Shown here: piece by piece, positions 9,284 through 18,668 of the stretch
Layout: every line of letters begins with the position of its first letter
Position numbering within the stretch: the stretch's first letter is position 1
Assembly: GCA_036961205.1 (NCBI GenBank)
Contig: JBALVI010000003.1
Location: 372,001-436,000, forward strand
Origin: CALJFL01 sp036961205
GTDB lineage: Bacteria; Pseudomonadota; Gammaproteobacteria; Pseudomonadales; Halieaceae
DNA: 64,000 nucleotides
Direction of reading: 5' to 3'
The notes under the pieces: generated by a model
What the model was told of the DNA's origin: nothing
Database searches by the model: none
The model's input: only the letters and a program-made list of their open reading frames with translations
Made by a program: the position numbers and the translations under genes

Positions 9284-10371
9284 CAGTCTTTCACTACAGC
9301 TTTTGCCCAATGATGAGCGATGTCGCCGAGCTCACTTCGCACCCACTCGTCAGAATAAATTGTATCCAAATAACGTTCACCCCGATCAGGTAGTAGGGCA
9401 ACAACCGTGGAGCCCTCCGGGATTTCCCTACTTAGCCGTTCGACGGCGGTGATGACGCCGCCGGAAGAGCCTCCAGCCAGAATGGCCTCTGACCGTGCTA
9501 GCCGTCGGCAACCGATAACACAATCGGTGGCGGTGAGGTGCAGGACCCTGTGGACCCCATCAGTCGGGGTGAGCTTCGGGCAGATGGCAGATCCCAGGCC
9601 GGGTATCAGGCGGTTGTGCTCGTCATTTGAAAAAATCTGGCTGCCCAAGGCATCCACCGCGATTATCTTGGTGGGGTAGCCATGATCCACAAGGTAGTCG
9701 AGGCATCCTCGAAGGGTACCGCAAGTGCCGGTTGCGATAAAAAGATAATCGAGCACACGGCCATCCAGATCGCGCAAGATTTCCTTGATCGTTGATCGGT
9801 AATGCGCGCCTGAATTCTCAACGCTGGCGTATTGATTGACCCAAAAGCTGTTTCCTTCTTCTTTGAGGATCTCCTCGATACGTTTCAGCTTGGCGGGCAA
9901 TAATTCGCAGGTAGGCTGATCTGGATGGCCGACCATCTCGATTTCGGCACCATAGGCGAGGAGGATATCGACATTCTGTTTTGTGACCTTTGGGTCGATG
10001 AGACAGCGAAAGCGCAAACTATGGTAGGCGCACACCATCGCCAGACCAACTCCGGTATTGCCAGAGCTGGCTTCTATGATCAAGGTGTTGGCATCGATCT
10101 CCCCCGTCTGCAGCGCCTTTTCAATGATGGCGACGCTGGGGCGGTCTTTTGAACTGCCAGCGGGATTCAGACCTTCCAGTTTAGCGAAGCAGTCGAAATG
10201 TGTGGCTCCGAAGACTTTTCCCAGCGGTACAAGTGGGGTTTCTCCAATGGCCCCCAGTATCCCGCCAGAGATATTGAAGTCGTTGCATCCAGTCTCTGGA
10301 ACGGCTCGAGTCGGGTGGAATTCGCTGGGACCGATTGGGTCGGGCTCGCGGGATGGATCTATAAAAGGCAT
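9283..10371 (-). CDS. SbnA-like PLP synthase (cysteine synthase family)
   Basis: A 362-residue fold-type II PLP enzyme. SbnA joins O-phosphoserine and glutamate to form the precursor that SbnB splits into L-2,3-diaminopropionate. Visible are GETPLVPLGKV, the PLP lysine Lys75 in NPAGSSKDRPS, the substrate loop SSGNTG (102-107), the phosphate-binding ATGTCGTLRG and AGGSSGGV. The direct overlap with the SbnB-like gene is the main reason to prefer SbnA over O-acetylserine sulfhydrylase. It is the first gene of the operon; GGAGAG precedes the ATG. I saw no convincing promoter or Fur-type operator in the 236 bases upstream. Confidence 0.87.
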   Translation of the reverse strand: MPFIDPSREPDPIGPSEFHPTRAVPETGCNDFNISGGILGAIGETPLVPLGKVFGATHFDCFAKLEGLNPAGSSKDRPSVAIIEKALQTGEIDANTLIIEASSGNTGVGLAMVCAYHSLRFRCLIDPKVTKQNVDILLAYGAEIEMVGHPDQPTCELLPAKLKRIEEILKEEGNSFWVNQYASVENSGAHYRSTIKEILRDLDGRVLDYLFIATGTCGTLRGCLDYLVDHGYPTKIIAVDALGSQIFSNDEHNRLIPGLGSAICPKLTPTDGVHRVLHLTATDCVIGCRRLARSEAILAGGSSGGVITAVERLSREIPEGSTVVALLPDRGERYLDTIYSDEWVRSELGDIAHHWAKAVVKD

Positions 10372-10607
10372 CAGCTCTCCACGTGGCCATCAAATAATCT
10401 GCCGGATTATCGACGCCTGAAATAATTCTACTCGTTATGCTAGCCGATATGCTTGAAAAAGTCCGGTTTCCGTTTCTCGGCAAACAAATTGATGTTTTAC
10501 TACAAATGTGACCATGCCGGTGTACATTGCTTCGGGTGCAACCACTTCCAACAGAGTAACCGGCTGTTTACTCTGCTTGCTGAAACCACCAAAAATAGAC
10601 AGAAATA

Positions 10608-10778
10608 ATGATGCACTATCAAAAATCAACAGTAATAGCGCTTATCCTGGCACTCGCCATGTTCATCTTCAGTAGTTATATGTACGTTAAAACGGGAGAT
10701 TGGGTGGCCGCAGTATTTGCAGTCGGTAGTATTGCCTATGGACTTTTCTTCCTCCGCTCAAGCAAATCCGGTAATTAG
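10608..10778 (+). CDS. Small two-helix membrane protein
   Basis: An uninterrupted 56-codon frame starting ATGATG. It encodes MMHYQKSTVIALILALAMFI and then a second hydrophobic stretch (VAAVFAVGSIAYGLFFL) ending in a basic tail. Two membrane segments separated by a short YVKTGDW loop are evident. The SD is weak. It ends 13 bases before the LEA lipoprotein gene, so the two are probably co-transcribed. No family recognised. The coding call rests on the clean hydrophobic pattern and spacing. Confidence 0.55.
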   Translation: MMHYQKSTVIALILALAMFIFSSYMYVKTGDWVAAVFAVGSIAYGLFFLRSSKSGN

Positions 10779-10791
10779 AAGGAACGCGATT

Positions 10792-11271
10792 ATGTTCAAA
10801 GCTGCAAATTACTTAGGGCAGCGCCTTGTTAGGCTGTTGCTTGTCTTATCAGTGCTTGCCTGCAGTGCCTGCGCGACTGTCATGCCGAACATGGATCCTC
10901 CGAAAGTCAGCTTTGATAATATTCGCAGCCTGCCTTCAGAAGGAGTCGGGCCACGGTTTGAAATTACTCTGCGCATTGCCAACCCCAATGAACAGTCGCT
11001 GGATATTGCCGGAATCAGTTACACCATGGACCTGCTGGATAAGGAAATAATATCCGGTGTAACCAATGAGGTGCCACTGATTGAGGGATATACAGAAGAG
11101 GTGGTAACGCTGGAAGCAGGCATCAACTTATTTGATATATTGCGGTTGGTGTCTGGCCTGGGTCGCAATCAGTCGGAAGATCTGGAATACCGTTTCCGCG
11201 CAAAAATTGACTTCAGAGGGCTGGTGCCCACCCAGCGTATTGATGAGTCGGGCACGATTGCGCTGAACTAG
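10792..11271 (+). CDS. LEA type 2 / WHy-domain lipoprotein
   Basis: A 159-residue predicted outer-membrane-type lipoprotein. The signal region ends in a lipobox-like VLACSAC, followed by a beta-rich domain with FEITLRIANPNEQSLDIAGI, typical of the water-stress/LEA-14 (WHy) family found as small lipoproteins in Gammaproteobacteria. I chose the ATG at 10792, preceded by AAGGAA, because it yields a proper signal peptide; the open frame extends upstream to 10717 without a credible start. Function in bacteria is unclear, with stress protection the usual suggestion. It abuts the convergent NSS transporter with no intergenic base. Confidence 0.8.
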   Translation: MFKAANYLGQRLVRLLLVLSVLACSACATVMPNMDPPKVSFDNIRSLPSEGVGPRFEITLRIANPNEQSLDIAGISYTMDLLDKEIISGVTNEVPLIEGYTEEVVTLEAGINLFDILRLVSGLGRNQSEDLEYRFRAKIDFRGLVPTQRIDESGTIALN

Positions 11272-12624
11272 TTACCCCAGTACTGATTGTACGAAGATGC
11301 CCAATATAATGACCGGGCATACAAACTTGATGTAGACCGGCCAAATCTTCCAGAATAGGGTGTTTTCCACCTCCGGACTGCCCTTTCGTACTTCCTTCAA
11401 AATTGAATCACGGTGCCAAACCCAACCGGCATAGATGCAGAACATAAAGCCTAATAACGGCTGGCTGTAGCGTGTGGTGACTGCGACTACCAGATCAAAT
11501 AGCAGATCAAAGTTGAGTAAAATTGTGGTGCTGAAAATGGCTATTGCGGCCCCTATCGCGGCCACGGATTTTTTCCGCGTGATCCCGTGTTCCTCAATGG
11601 TATAGGCCACTGGGACCTCCAGTATTGATATAGATGAGGTCAAAGCTGCGATGGTCATGAGAAAGAAAAAGACGAATGAAACGACGTGGCCGGCAACGCC
11701 CATCGTGATGAACAGCTCGGGCAGCACAGTGAATATCAGTGATCCCTCGGAGATCAGATCGCCGGCTGCGTTATATATTTCGACGCCGTTATTCTGGGCG
11801 ACGTAGATTGCAGGAATGACCAAAAACCCCGCAAGCACCGCGATCAGAATGTCGATTAGCGTGACCAGACCACCGACCACGGGTAGGTTCTCTGAATCAT
11901 TAATATACGAGCCGTAAACGAGCATGGTGCCCACGCCAAGTGATAAAGAGAAAAACGCCGCACCCAGCGCGCCGACAATTAACGATGGCGACATGGCCCG
12001 CTCAAAGTCTGGCAGTAAATAGACCTTGAGGCCTTCGGTAGCACCATCGAGGGTGAGTACGTACACAACCAGCAGCAAAAGAGAGGCCAGCAGCAATGGC
12101 ATCAGGCGTGCAGACCAGCGTTCGATGCCCTGTTGCACTCCGCCGGATATGATGCCTACCGTCATGCCCATAAACAGAAACATAAAGCAAAGATTTCGGG
12201 GCAGGCTATTATTGGTGAGCCAGTCTCCAGCGCTGTGTAGGCCCACGAGGTCGCTCAGAGAACCCAGACTATGTGCCATCATCCAACCTGCCACGATAAC
12301 GTAAAAGCTCAAAATTAGGCTGGCTACGATAAAACCGATAATGCCGGTGGTAGCGCCTATTCGGCGCCATGTTTTTCCGGGTGAAATCAGCTTCAGGGCA
12401 TTGACCGCGTTGGAGTGAGCGTGTCGCCCAATGATCAGTTCGGCCATGAGCGCAGGGTAGGCGAGGGTGAACGCCAGAATCAGGTAAACCAACAAAAAAG
12501 CGCCACCGCCGTTGCTGGCGGCCTGGGTGGGGAAGCCCCATATATTTCCAAGACCGACCGCGCTACCCGCTGCCGCCATGATGAAACCAAATCGAGAACT
12601 GAATTCGCCGCGTGCTGCTGCCAT
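11272..12624 (-). CDS. Sodium-dependent transporter, NSS/SNF family
   Basis: A 450-residue LeuT-fold symporter that imports amino acids or similar amines with sodium. The first helix shows the signature GSAVGLGNIWGFPTQAASNGGG, part of the sodium and substrate site, and about eleven to twelve hydrophobic helices follow. The length is typical for bacterial NSS proteins. Substrate cannot be told from the sequence. GGAA lies a short way upstream of the ATG. It runs in the same direction as the AsmA-like gene, 64 bases downstream of it. Confidence 0.92.
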   Translation of the reverse strand: MAAARGEFSSRFGFIMAAAGSAVGLGNIWGFPTQAASNGGGAFLLVYLILAFTLAYPALMAELIIGRHAHSNAVNALKLISPGKTWRRIGATTGIIGFIVASLILSFYVIVAGWMMAHSLGSLSDLVGLHSAGDWLTNNSLPRNLCFMFLFMGMTVGIISGGVQQGIERWSARLMPLLLASLLLLVVYVLTLDGATEGLKVYLLPDFERAMSPSLIVGALGAAFFSLSLGVGTMLVYGSYINDSENLPVVGGLVTLIDILIAVLAGFLVIPAIYVAQNNGVEIYNAAGDLISEGSLIFTVLPELFITMGVAGHVVSFVFFFLMTIAALTSSISILEVPVAYTIEEHGITRKKSVAAIGAAIAIFSTTILLNFDLLFDLVVAVTTRYSQPLLGFMFCIYAGWVWHRDSILKEVRKGSPEVENTLFWKIWPVYIKFVCPVIILGIFVQSVLG

Positions 12625-12688
12625 AGTGAGTTCCGCTATTATTTAATTATTGGTAGGCGCTGCAAAGTGTAGCATGAACTTCGGTGAC

Positions 12689-15600
12689 TTAACCGCCCGG
12701 GTTTGGGGCGCAGGGCCTACTTTGCTTCGGCCGGTTTTTACCAATGCCAAACATCTTCATGGTCAGCCTGGGTATCAGAGACAGGGCCTCCGCGGAGGCG
12801 TCCGCCGTGGCGGTGATCGGCGACGCGATAACCTTGGGGTTGTCAAAATCGCCCTTGATGGTGACGGTCGAGGGGATCTGGAAACGGCGGGATTTTGAAC
12901 GTGGATCCAGTTCCACGTTCATCGTTTTCTCTACAAGATTGAGTTTGACTGTGCCAGTGGCCACCATATTTCTGGTTTCAATAAACAGGCTGTCACCGGT
13001 TGCAATGCCGTCGTCGATTTGCAGCTGTAGCATGCTGCAATCGATGGTCGTGGTTTTCTCCAGAGCGGCGCCGGAGTAGATCCACTGCAACATGCTGGTC
13101 GCAAGTAGATCATACGCTGCGCCTTCTATCACTGTATCTTCCAGCGCGACGGCGAGACTGCCATCGAGGGAACCCAACCACTGATCCAGATCTGTGCCGC
13201 GAGCGGTGATGCCCCCTCTGAAAGTGGCTGAGCCGTCAACGTTAGTATCTGTTCCAAGGTCTTTGGACAGAGTATTCAGGGGAATGTTAAGACCTTGCCC
13301 TGCCAGACTTATGGCAATTGGTTGGGGGTTCAGGTCGATTATTCCACGCACCTCAGCCGAGCCTGTTGCATAGCCAAGATTGAATTTGCGCAGCGTGTAC
13401 CGGCCATTTTCACCTGTGGTGTGAATGTCGATACTATCGATGTCAAAGTTTTCACCATTGAGCGACCCGACTTTCAGTAAAATGTCGGTTGGATATCTGG
13501 GGCTGCGGAGCAACAGCCTGTCCAGGCCGGATTTTGCGACCGGGTCGATCAGCTCGGCCGGGTTGTATTTTTCTTCGGCCTCTGCCTGCAGGCCAAGATC
13601 ATCCATTACTAACCTGGGCGCGGTGATATCGACATCCAGAGAGGTAATGCTATCGTTTGCATGGGTTACCTTAACGTCTGCCGACAGCTCACTAACACCA
13701 ATCTTTACAGCGGCAATGAGAGCAAGCTTGCCCGGGCTGCTGCCGATGCTGATTTCGCCTACCACCGGATTAAGCTTCAGACCCGTCAGCGCCTCCAGTA
13801 GCGCCTGATCCTGTACGTTGAAGGCGCTGTTCAAGTCGGCGGTGACAAAACCTCTGATATCGCGAATCTCGCCGGAGGCCGTCATGCTGAGCTTATCACT
13901 GCCGGAGGCCTCCAGCTCCAACTCGGAGATATCCCATTCCTGCTCTCGCTTCGCGAGGTCAAAAGAGCCCTGCAGGTAGCCCAGGGGCTCTCCATAAGAG
14001 AAATCTTCAAGTAGACCGCCTAAGAGATCTTCGGTTTTGGCCCCCGAGAAACGCACGTTTAGCCCGGCCGTCATTGCGTCGGGCAGGTTAGCGACCGTAC
14101 CGGTGCCGACTATGATCAGGCTTTCGCCGACAATGTTAGCCTCGATGTTTTCCAGCGTGTATGACTCGCCTTGTTGCACTAAGTTAGCCGATATATTCAA
14201 TTGACCCAAGGCGACCATCTCGTCGTCCAGATATTGGGAGAGAGCGCTGGTGTCACTCAGTTCAGCTACAACGCCAGCCCGTAGCCCAGATACTCGGACG
14301 GTATTCTCTGCACCGATAGCGAGGCCCAGGTGCACGTCTGTGAAACTTGCCGACAGGTCACTGGCCGCAACCTGTAATTCAGCACTGTCAATTTGTAAGT
14401 TATCGCCTCGGCCACGTATCGTCCCTCGGCCACTGAGTTGTTGGTCTGGCGGGATAGCTAGATCAAACCACTGTGACAACACTGCTGAATTGTCAGTATT
14501 AAGCTCAACTTGCAGCGCAATGCCCTCCAGAGCCTGAGGAGAAAACTCTGAGCTGAAATCTACACTGTCTATCCCGCCCTGCGCCTTGAGCTGAAGGGTC
14601 TCGGGCTGTCCAAATTCTGCCTTGAGTCCGCTGATAGAAATTGCGTTGGCAGTACCTGTCATATCCCAACTAGCCTGCCAGGGGCCCGGCTCAAATGGGA
14701 TTTCGCCTACCCAGGGCACGAGAACTGCCAGCTGGGGACCGCTAAGCTTGATCGAGATGGCATTGCCTGCCTCAGGGGTGCCCTGACGTAGCTCTTCGAA
14801 TGAGAGCTTCCCGGATGCGCTGACATCAAGGCCTGCTGCATTTGTTGATTCGAGTGTGAACTGATCAATTCGTGGACGTGTCATGGTGCCGCTGACAATG
14901 GCAGTTGCTGTTGCTTTGCCGAGGACGGACAGATCTATTGCGGTCCTTGTGAGCAAGCTTCCTGCGGTTTCGATTTCGCCACTGGCGTCTAGATAAATCT
15001 GGGTTTCCTGGTCTTGTTGATGGGTCAGTTTTCCCGAGGCCTGAAAGCGATAGGCGGGGGAGTTGTCCAGAATAATTTCGTGTGCCTGCAGAACAAATGT
15101 CTTAAGATCGCCAGACAAACTGCCCTCAATGCGAAGCGAGCCATTGGCGAGTTCGGCGGAATTGTCAAACCCGTCTAGAAAATCTTCAATACGCTTATAG
15201 TCAGCATCGAGCTTGAGATCATAGCTTAGCCCAGTTTTGTCGCCTCTCAGTTCGCCGGCGACTTTTACTGTGCTATCACTCTCGGGAGCATACGCATCGA
15301 CGTTAAGCTCAAGCCCGGTATGGCGATCCTCCTCGTTGATTGCCAACAGTTGGAGCGCAAGTTCCAGTGGTTCCCCTTCGTAATCGGCATCTGCGGTGAG
15401 CGCAAAAGACCCTTTCTCGCCGCGACTACCGACGATTGTCTTTAGCGGGAATACCCACACTTCCTGACCGTGGGATATAACGTGCACTGAGCCCACAGCC
15501 AACTTACGGGGTAGCCAGCGGGCATAGCTCAACCACGTGATAGGCGTTGGGTCATCCACATCGTCATCTTCGTAGATATAAACGGTAACTGCCCGTGCAC

Positions 15601-15901
15601 CAAGGGTGGTCTCCCTCAAATTTGCGTTGATCAGGTCCTTTAAGTCGGCGTAGCCTTTGAAATCCAGAATTGATATCAGGGGCAGGCCATCACTTTCATC
15701 TTGATAGAGGTAGATTTCTTCGGCACTGGCTGTACGTTTGAATAAGTCGATGCGCGGATTGCGCAGCTCCAGGTCGAGGCTGGTGAAAGTGTCTATGCCC
15801 CATTCCAGAGCCGCCAGCACAAAGCGTTCCGACTTCAGTGCTAACCCTAAAGTCAGGACCAGAAGCAGGATGAAAAGAACGGAAAATACAAAAATTCGCA
15901 T
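12689..15901 (-). CDS. AsmA/TamB-like large envelope protein
   Basis: About 1070 residues: an N-terminal signal anchor (MRIFVFSVLFILLLVLTLGL) and then a long, repetitive beta-rich periplasmic region. The C-terminal 150 residues resemble AsmA-type C-termini (GSATFRGGITARGTDLDQWL, then a GTVKLNLVEKTMNVELDPRS block). AsmA-like proteins are now viewed as hydrophobic-groove bridges that move phospholipid between membranes; a role here is inferred from family only. I prefer the ATG at 15901; the frame also has a TTG at 15922. The extreme C-terminus is basic (NRPKQSRPCAPNPGG). Confidence 0.82.
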   Translation of the reverse strand: MRIFVFSVLFILLLVLTLGLALKSERFVLAALEWGIDTFTSLDLELRNPRIDLFKRTASAEEIYLYQDESDGLPLISILDFKGYADLKDLINANLRETTLGARAVTVYIYEDDDVDDPTPITWLSYARWLPRKLAVGSVHVISHGQEVWVFPLKTIVGSRGEKGSFALTADADYEGEPLELALQLLAINEEDRHTGLELNVDAYAPESDSTVKVAGELRGDKTGLSYDLKLDADYKRIEDFLDGFDNSAELANGSLRIEGSLSGDLKTFVLQAHEIILDNSPAYRFQASGKLTHQQDQETQIYLDASGEIETAGSLLTRTAIDLSVLGKATATAIVSGTMTRPRIDQFTLESTNAAGLDVSASGKLSFEELRQGTPEAGNAISIKLSGPQLAVLVPWVGEIPFEPGPWQASWDMTGTANAISISGLKAEFGQPETLQLKAQGGIDSVDFSSEFSPQALEGIALQVELNTDNSAVLSQWFDLAIPPDQQLSGRGTIRGRGDNLQIDSAELQVAASDLSASFTDVHLGLAIGAENTVRVSGLRAGVVAELSDTSALSQYLDDEMVALGQLNISANLVQQGESYTLENIEANIVGESLIIVGTGTVANLPDAMTAGLNVRFSGAKTEDLLGGLLEDFSYGEPLGYLQGSFDLAKREQEWDISELELEASGSDKLSMTASGEIRDIRGFVTADLNSAFNVQDQALLEALTGLKLNPVVGEISIGSSPGKLALIAAVKIGVSELSADVKVTHANDSITSLDVDITAPRLVMDDLGLQAEAEEKYNPAELIDPVAKSGLDRLLLRSPRYPTDILLKVGSLNGENFDIDSIDIHTTGENGRYTLRKFNLGYATGSAEVRGIIDLNPQPIAISLAGQGLNIPLNTLSKDLGTDTNVDGSATFRGGITARGTDLDQWLGSLDGSLAVALEDTVIEGAAYDLLATSMLQWIYSGAALEKTTTIDCSMLQLQIDDGIATGDSLFIETRNMVATGTVKLNLVEKTMNVELDPRSKSRRFQIPSTVTIKGDFDNPKVIASPITATADASAEALSLIPRLTMKMFGIGKNRPKQSRPCAPNPGG

Positions 15902-16049
15902 AGAGAATGGGGCTGGATTCAAGCTGTTTGGGCGAGTGTAGCATGGGTTCTGTGGTGGCAGGCGAGGACAGCTGTAGAGTTGCCAACCCGACTTTAATTC
16001 ATGCTATGATGCCGCCGCCCCCGTGGGGGTATATAGCAGCACCCCAACT

Positions 16050-16137
16050 GCCCGGGTGGTGAAATTGGTAGACACAGGAGACTTAAAATCTCCCGACCTT
16101 TGCGGTCGTGCCGGTTCAATTCCGGCCTCGGGCACCA
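16050..16137 (+). tRNA. tRNA-Leu (anticodon TAA)
   Basis: An 88-base class II tRNA with a paired acceptor (GCCCGGG with CTCGGGC), GGAGA/TCTCC anticodon stem, loop CTTAAAA giving anticodon TAA (16084-16086), a long variable arm (GACCTTTGCGGTC), GGTTCAATTCC T-arm and an encoded CCA end. It stands alone between the AsmA-like and MOSC genes. Confidence 0.97.
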
Positions 16138-16216
16138 TTCAATTGTTTCCAGTCGGCTGGTTGATCGCGAGAGATTTATCGCTTATCGAGGCTGAAATTG
16201 AAGGGCGAATCGGATC

Positions 16217-17071
16217 GTGGCAAACGCAGTATCTCCTGAAGTACGTGTCACTGGACTCTATTGCTATCCGGTTAAGTCGATGCGAGGTGTCTCGCTAACC
16301 GCGAGTGCTATAGGATTTCAGGGCCTGGCAAATGACCGGCGCTGGATGGTAGTTGATGACGAAGGTTGTTTCTTGACTCAGCGCGAGCAGCCTCGCCTGG
16401 CGTTAATTGTGCCTTCTCTTGGAATTCACGATCTAACTCTGACTGGTCCCGATGGCGGCCAATTTAGTATCCCCTACGAAGAAAGTACCGGCGAAGTATT
16501 GCTTACCCGTGTTTGGGGCGAGGACTGCAGAGTTTTGGAGGTGTCTGTCGCAGCATCCGACTGGCTCACCGAGTCTGTAGGCAGCAAACGTGGCCTACGT
16601 CTGGTGAAGATGGAACCAAATTCAGCACGCGCACAGTCGCATCCTGAAATCTTCGGGGAAGACACCCATGTGCTTTTTGCCGACGCAGCACCGGTGTTGA
16701 TCTGCAGCGAAGCTTCATTGCTTGCCGTAAATACGCGGCTGGCGGAGAACGGAGCCTCGGCAGTACCAATGGATCGATTCAGGCCGAATATTGTAGTGTC
16801 GGGCTTATCGGAATTTGAAGAACATCGTTTGGATGGCCTTAATGGGCCAGGCTTTGAATTGCGTTTTCGCGTTCACTGCGAACGTTGCGTCGTAACTACC
16901 ATTGACCAACTCACTGCGGTTCGAAACCCCAATGGCGAACCTTTTCGAACCGTTCGGGAACTCAATACACCGGACGGCGGTAAGAAGCCTGTATTCGGCC
17001 ACTACGCCACTCTGGAGTCAGGGGAGGGCTACGAGGTCACAGTGGGTGATGTCCTAACGATTCGCCGGTGA
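16217..17071 (+). CDS. MOSC-domain molybdenum-cofactor protein (YcbX/mARC-like)
   Basis: A 284-residue protein with an N-terminal MOSC beta-barrel (VTGLYCYPVKSMRGV) and a C-terminal MOSC domain. The conserved molybdenum-ligand cysteine is Cys224 in HCERCVVTTIDQ, and the ELNTPDGGKKPVFGHYA stretch is typical of YcbX. Relatives reduce N-hydroxylated bases and similar N-oxides, with electrons from a partner; no ferredoxin domain is fused here. The start is a GTG with AAGGGCG upstream. Single gene. Confidence 0.88.
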   Translation: MANAVSPEVRVTGLYCYPVKSMRGVSLTASAIGFQGLANDRRWMVVDDEGCFLTQREQPRLALIVPSLGIHDLTLTGPDGGQFSIPYEESTGEVLLTRVWGEDCRVLEVSVAASDWLTESVGSKRGLRLVKMEPNSARAQSHPEIFGEDTHVLFADAAPVLICSEASLLAVNTRLAENGASAVPMDRFRPNIVVSGLSEFEEHRLDGLNGPGFELRFRVHCERCVVTTIDQLTAVRNPNGEPFRTVRELNTPDGGKKPVFGHYATLESGEGYEVTVGDVLTIRR

Positions 17072-17193
17072 GCTGATACCTCTTGGAGTGATTAATTTCG
17101 CCTGCTACAGACTGTTTAATTGTCACTGGGACAGTAGTGAGGCTTCCAGGCGCTTGCTGTACACTGCCCCCGGGTGCTCCTCGAGCAGGCAAT

Positions 17194-17222
17194 TTGGCAA
17201 GTCTACACTTCGAAAATATTTT
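17194..17222 (+). promoter_or_regulatory. Candidate sigma-70 promoter for the channel/RCK gene
   Basis: TTGGCA, 17 bases, TATTTT, about 107 bases before the start codon at 17330. Matches to the consensus are moderate. The rest of the 17072-17329 gap shows nothing I recognise. Confidence 0.4.
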
Positions 17223-17329
17223 ACTAGATAGCCATAACTTATTGATTTAAAATGGTTTCCGAGTGCTAATTTAGGTGGCCCTCAGATACTTAAACCTAAC
17301 CAACACCCATAGAGACGATAACGAATTTC

Positions 17330-18592
17330 ATGCTGCCCATCGCTGAATCTGAATACAAAAAGCGATCGTTTCCCTGGCGATCAGCGGCAGCCCTGTTTAT
17401 GTTTTTCGGCGCTGTTTTGGGTTTTTCCCTGGGTGTATCGGTAACTGAAAGACCCGAGGTGGGCTCTGCAGGTCTTCTAACCCACGCCTATTACAGTTTG
17501 AGCCTGTTTGTTGTGGGTGGTGTCGACCTAGGCACACCTTACGGTGGCCCCTTGTTCGGCCGTGTTCTGGTTTGGGTTTCATACTTCGGTTCGCCCACGC
17601 TGGCAGCCTCAGCGCTTATCGAGGCACTGCTGCGGGCGATTGCGCCTCAGGCCTGGTTAATGCGCAGCCTGAAAGACCATATTATTCTGGTCGGTGGTGG
17701 CAACCTTTCGCTGAGCTATTTGCGGGTGCTGCGTAAGCACGACAAAAAGATAACTGTGGTGGTCGCCTGCCGCAATGCGATGGAGCAATCAGCACTCGAC
17801 GAATTTGAGCAGGGCTTCGGTGCGATAGTGGTTACCGGGGATATTACCCACGAATTTTTCCTACGCCAGCTGCGCGTAGAGTCCGCCCGCAAGATCCTGC
17901 TGTTTTCAGATAACAGCCTCAGAAGCTATGAAGCCGGGAGTATTCTCCTGGATCTGGTGCCTGGGATCGGGCCGCGCGTTGTTATTCACTGCGCCAAGTT
18001 GCGCTTTATGCGCGCCATGGAGAACACCCGCGTGGCGCGTAGCTGTGAGACCTTTAACGCTTACCACTTGGCGGCCTCCGGTCTGGTGCGGGGACACATG
18101 TTGCAGCATTTTAAGGAAACCAAACCTAAAGATGTGGTTGTTATCGCGGGCTTTGGACGTTTTGGTCAGTCGGTACTTGAGCAGTTGCAGCTGCACGCCA
18201 TCAGTGAATTGGCGACTCTGGTAATTATTGAAATGGATGCTCACCGCCGGGTCAGAGTTGCCGAGGAGCAAATGTCTTTTCTAGGCGACTACCGCCGGGA
18301 GATTTACGAGGGTGATATTTCGAACCCCGATGTTTGGGATCAGCTGCATCGAGAGGTGGATCTGGAGTCGGACAACACCGTTTTCGTGCTAGGCACCGGG
18401 CGTGAGGAAGACAATTTCCGGACTTCGTTATGGTTGCGCCGCAAATACCCAGAGTCGATGATTATCACGCGTACTAGTAAAGAGTCCCAATTCGCCCAGG
18501 CCGAAGGCAGAGACCACAACATTATTACGGTCAGCATCAGCCAACTGGTGGAAGAAAATATACCCAGGGGTTGGCTGGATACCGAGCACTAG
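17330..18592 (+). CDS. Potassium-channel-like protein with two RCK/TrkA-N domains
   Basis: A 420-residue protein. Two or three N-terminal hydrophobic segments flank a pore-like stretch (SLFVVGGVDLGTPYGG) lacking a canonical TVGYG filter. Then come two tandem nucleotide-binding domains, the first with DHIILVGGGNLSLSYL and the second with VVIAGFGRFGQSVLEQL. It resembles the KefC/TrkA and Kch group that gates K+ flux in response to NAD(H) or similar ligands. Because the selectivity filter is not standard, the ion and even channel function are uncertain. Confidence 0.75.
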   Translation: MLPIAESEYKKRSFPWRSAAALFMFFGAVLGFSLGVSVTERPEVGSAGLLTHAYYSLSLFVVGGVDLGTPYGGPLFGRVLVWVSYFGSPTLAASALIEALLRAIAPQAWLMRSLKDHIILVGGGNLSLSYLRVLRKHDKKITVVVACRNAMEQSALDEFEQGFGAIVVTGDITHEFFLRQLRVESARKILLFSDNSLRSYEAGSILLDLVPGIGPRVVIHCAKLRFMRAMENTRVARSCETFNAYHLAASGLVRGHMLQHFKETKPKDVVVIAGFGRFGQSVLEQLQLHAISELATLVIIEMDAHRRVRVAEEQMSFLGDYRREIYEGDISNPDVWDQLHREVDLESDNTVFVLGTGREEDNFRTSLWLRRKYPESMIITRTSKESQFAQAEGRDHNIITVSISQLVEENIPRGWLDTEH

Positions 18593-18668
18593 CGGTGCCG
18601 GATATGTATTTTGCGCATCATCACTGGTATCCTCATTCAGTCCCTTTTACCCCGCTAGAGAGAGTCCT

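Noticed and set aside
2221..10371. Staphyloferrin-like siderophore cluster
   Set aside because: SbnA/SbnB-like genes suggest it, but there are no NIS synthetases, citrate synthase, exporter, receptor or visible Fur box, and a Pls-like NRPS is present instead.
10435..10629. Minus-strand 64-codon frame upstream of the SbnA-like gene
   Set aside because: No SD and no domain-like pattern; it overlaps the small membrane protein start region.
16023..16298. Open frame through tRNA-Leu
   Set aside because: It reads through the tRNA gene and overlaps the true MOSC start.
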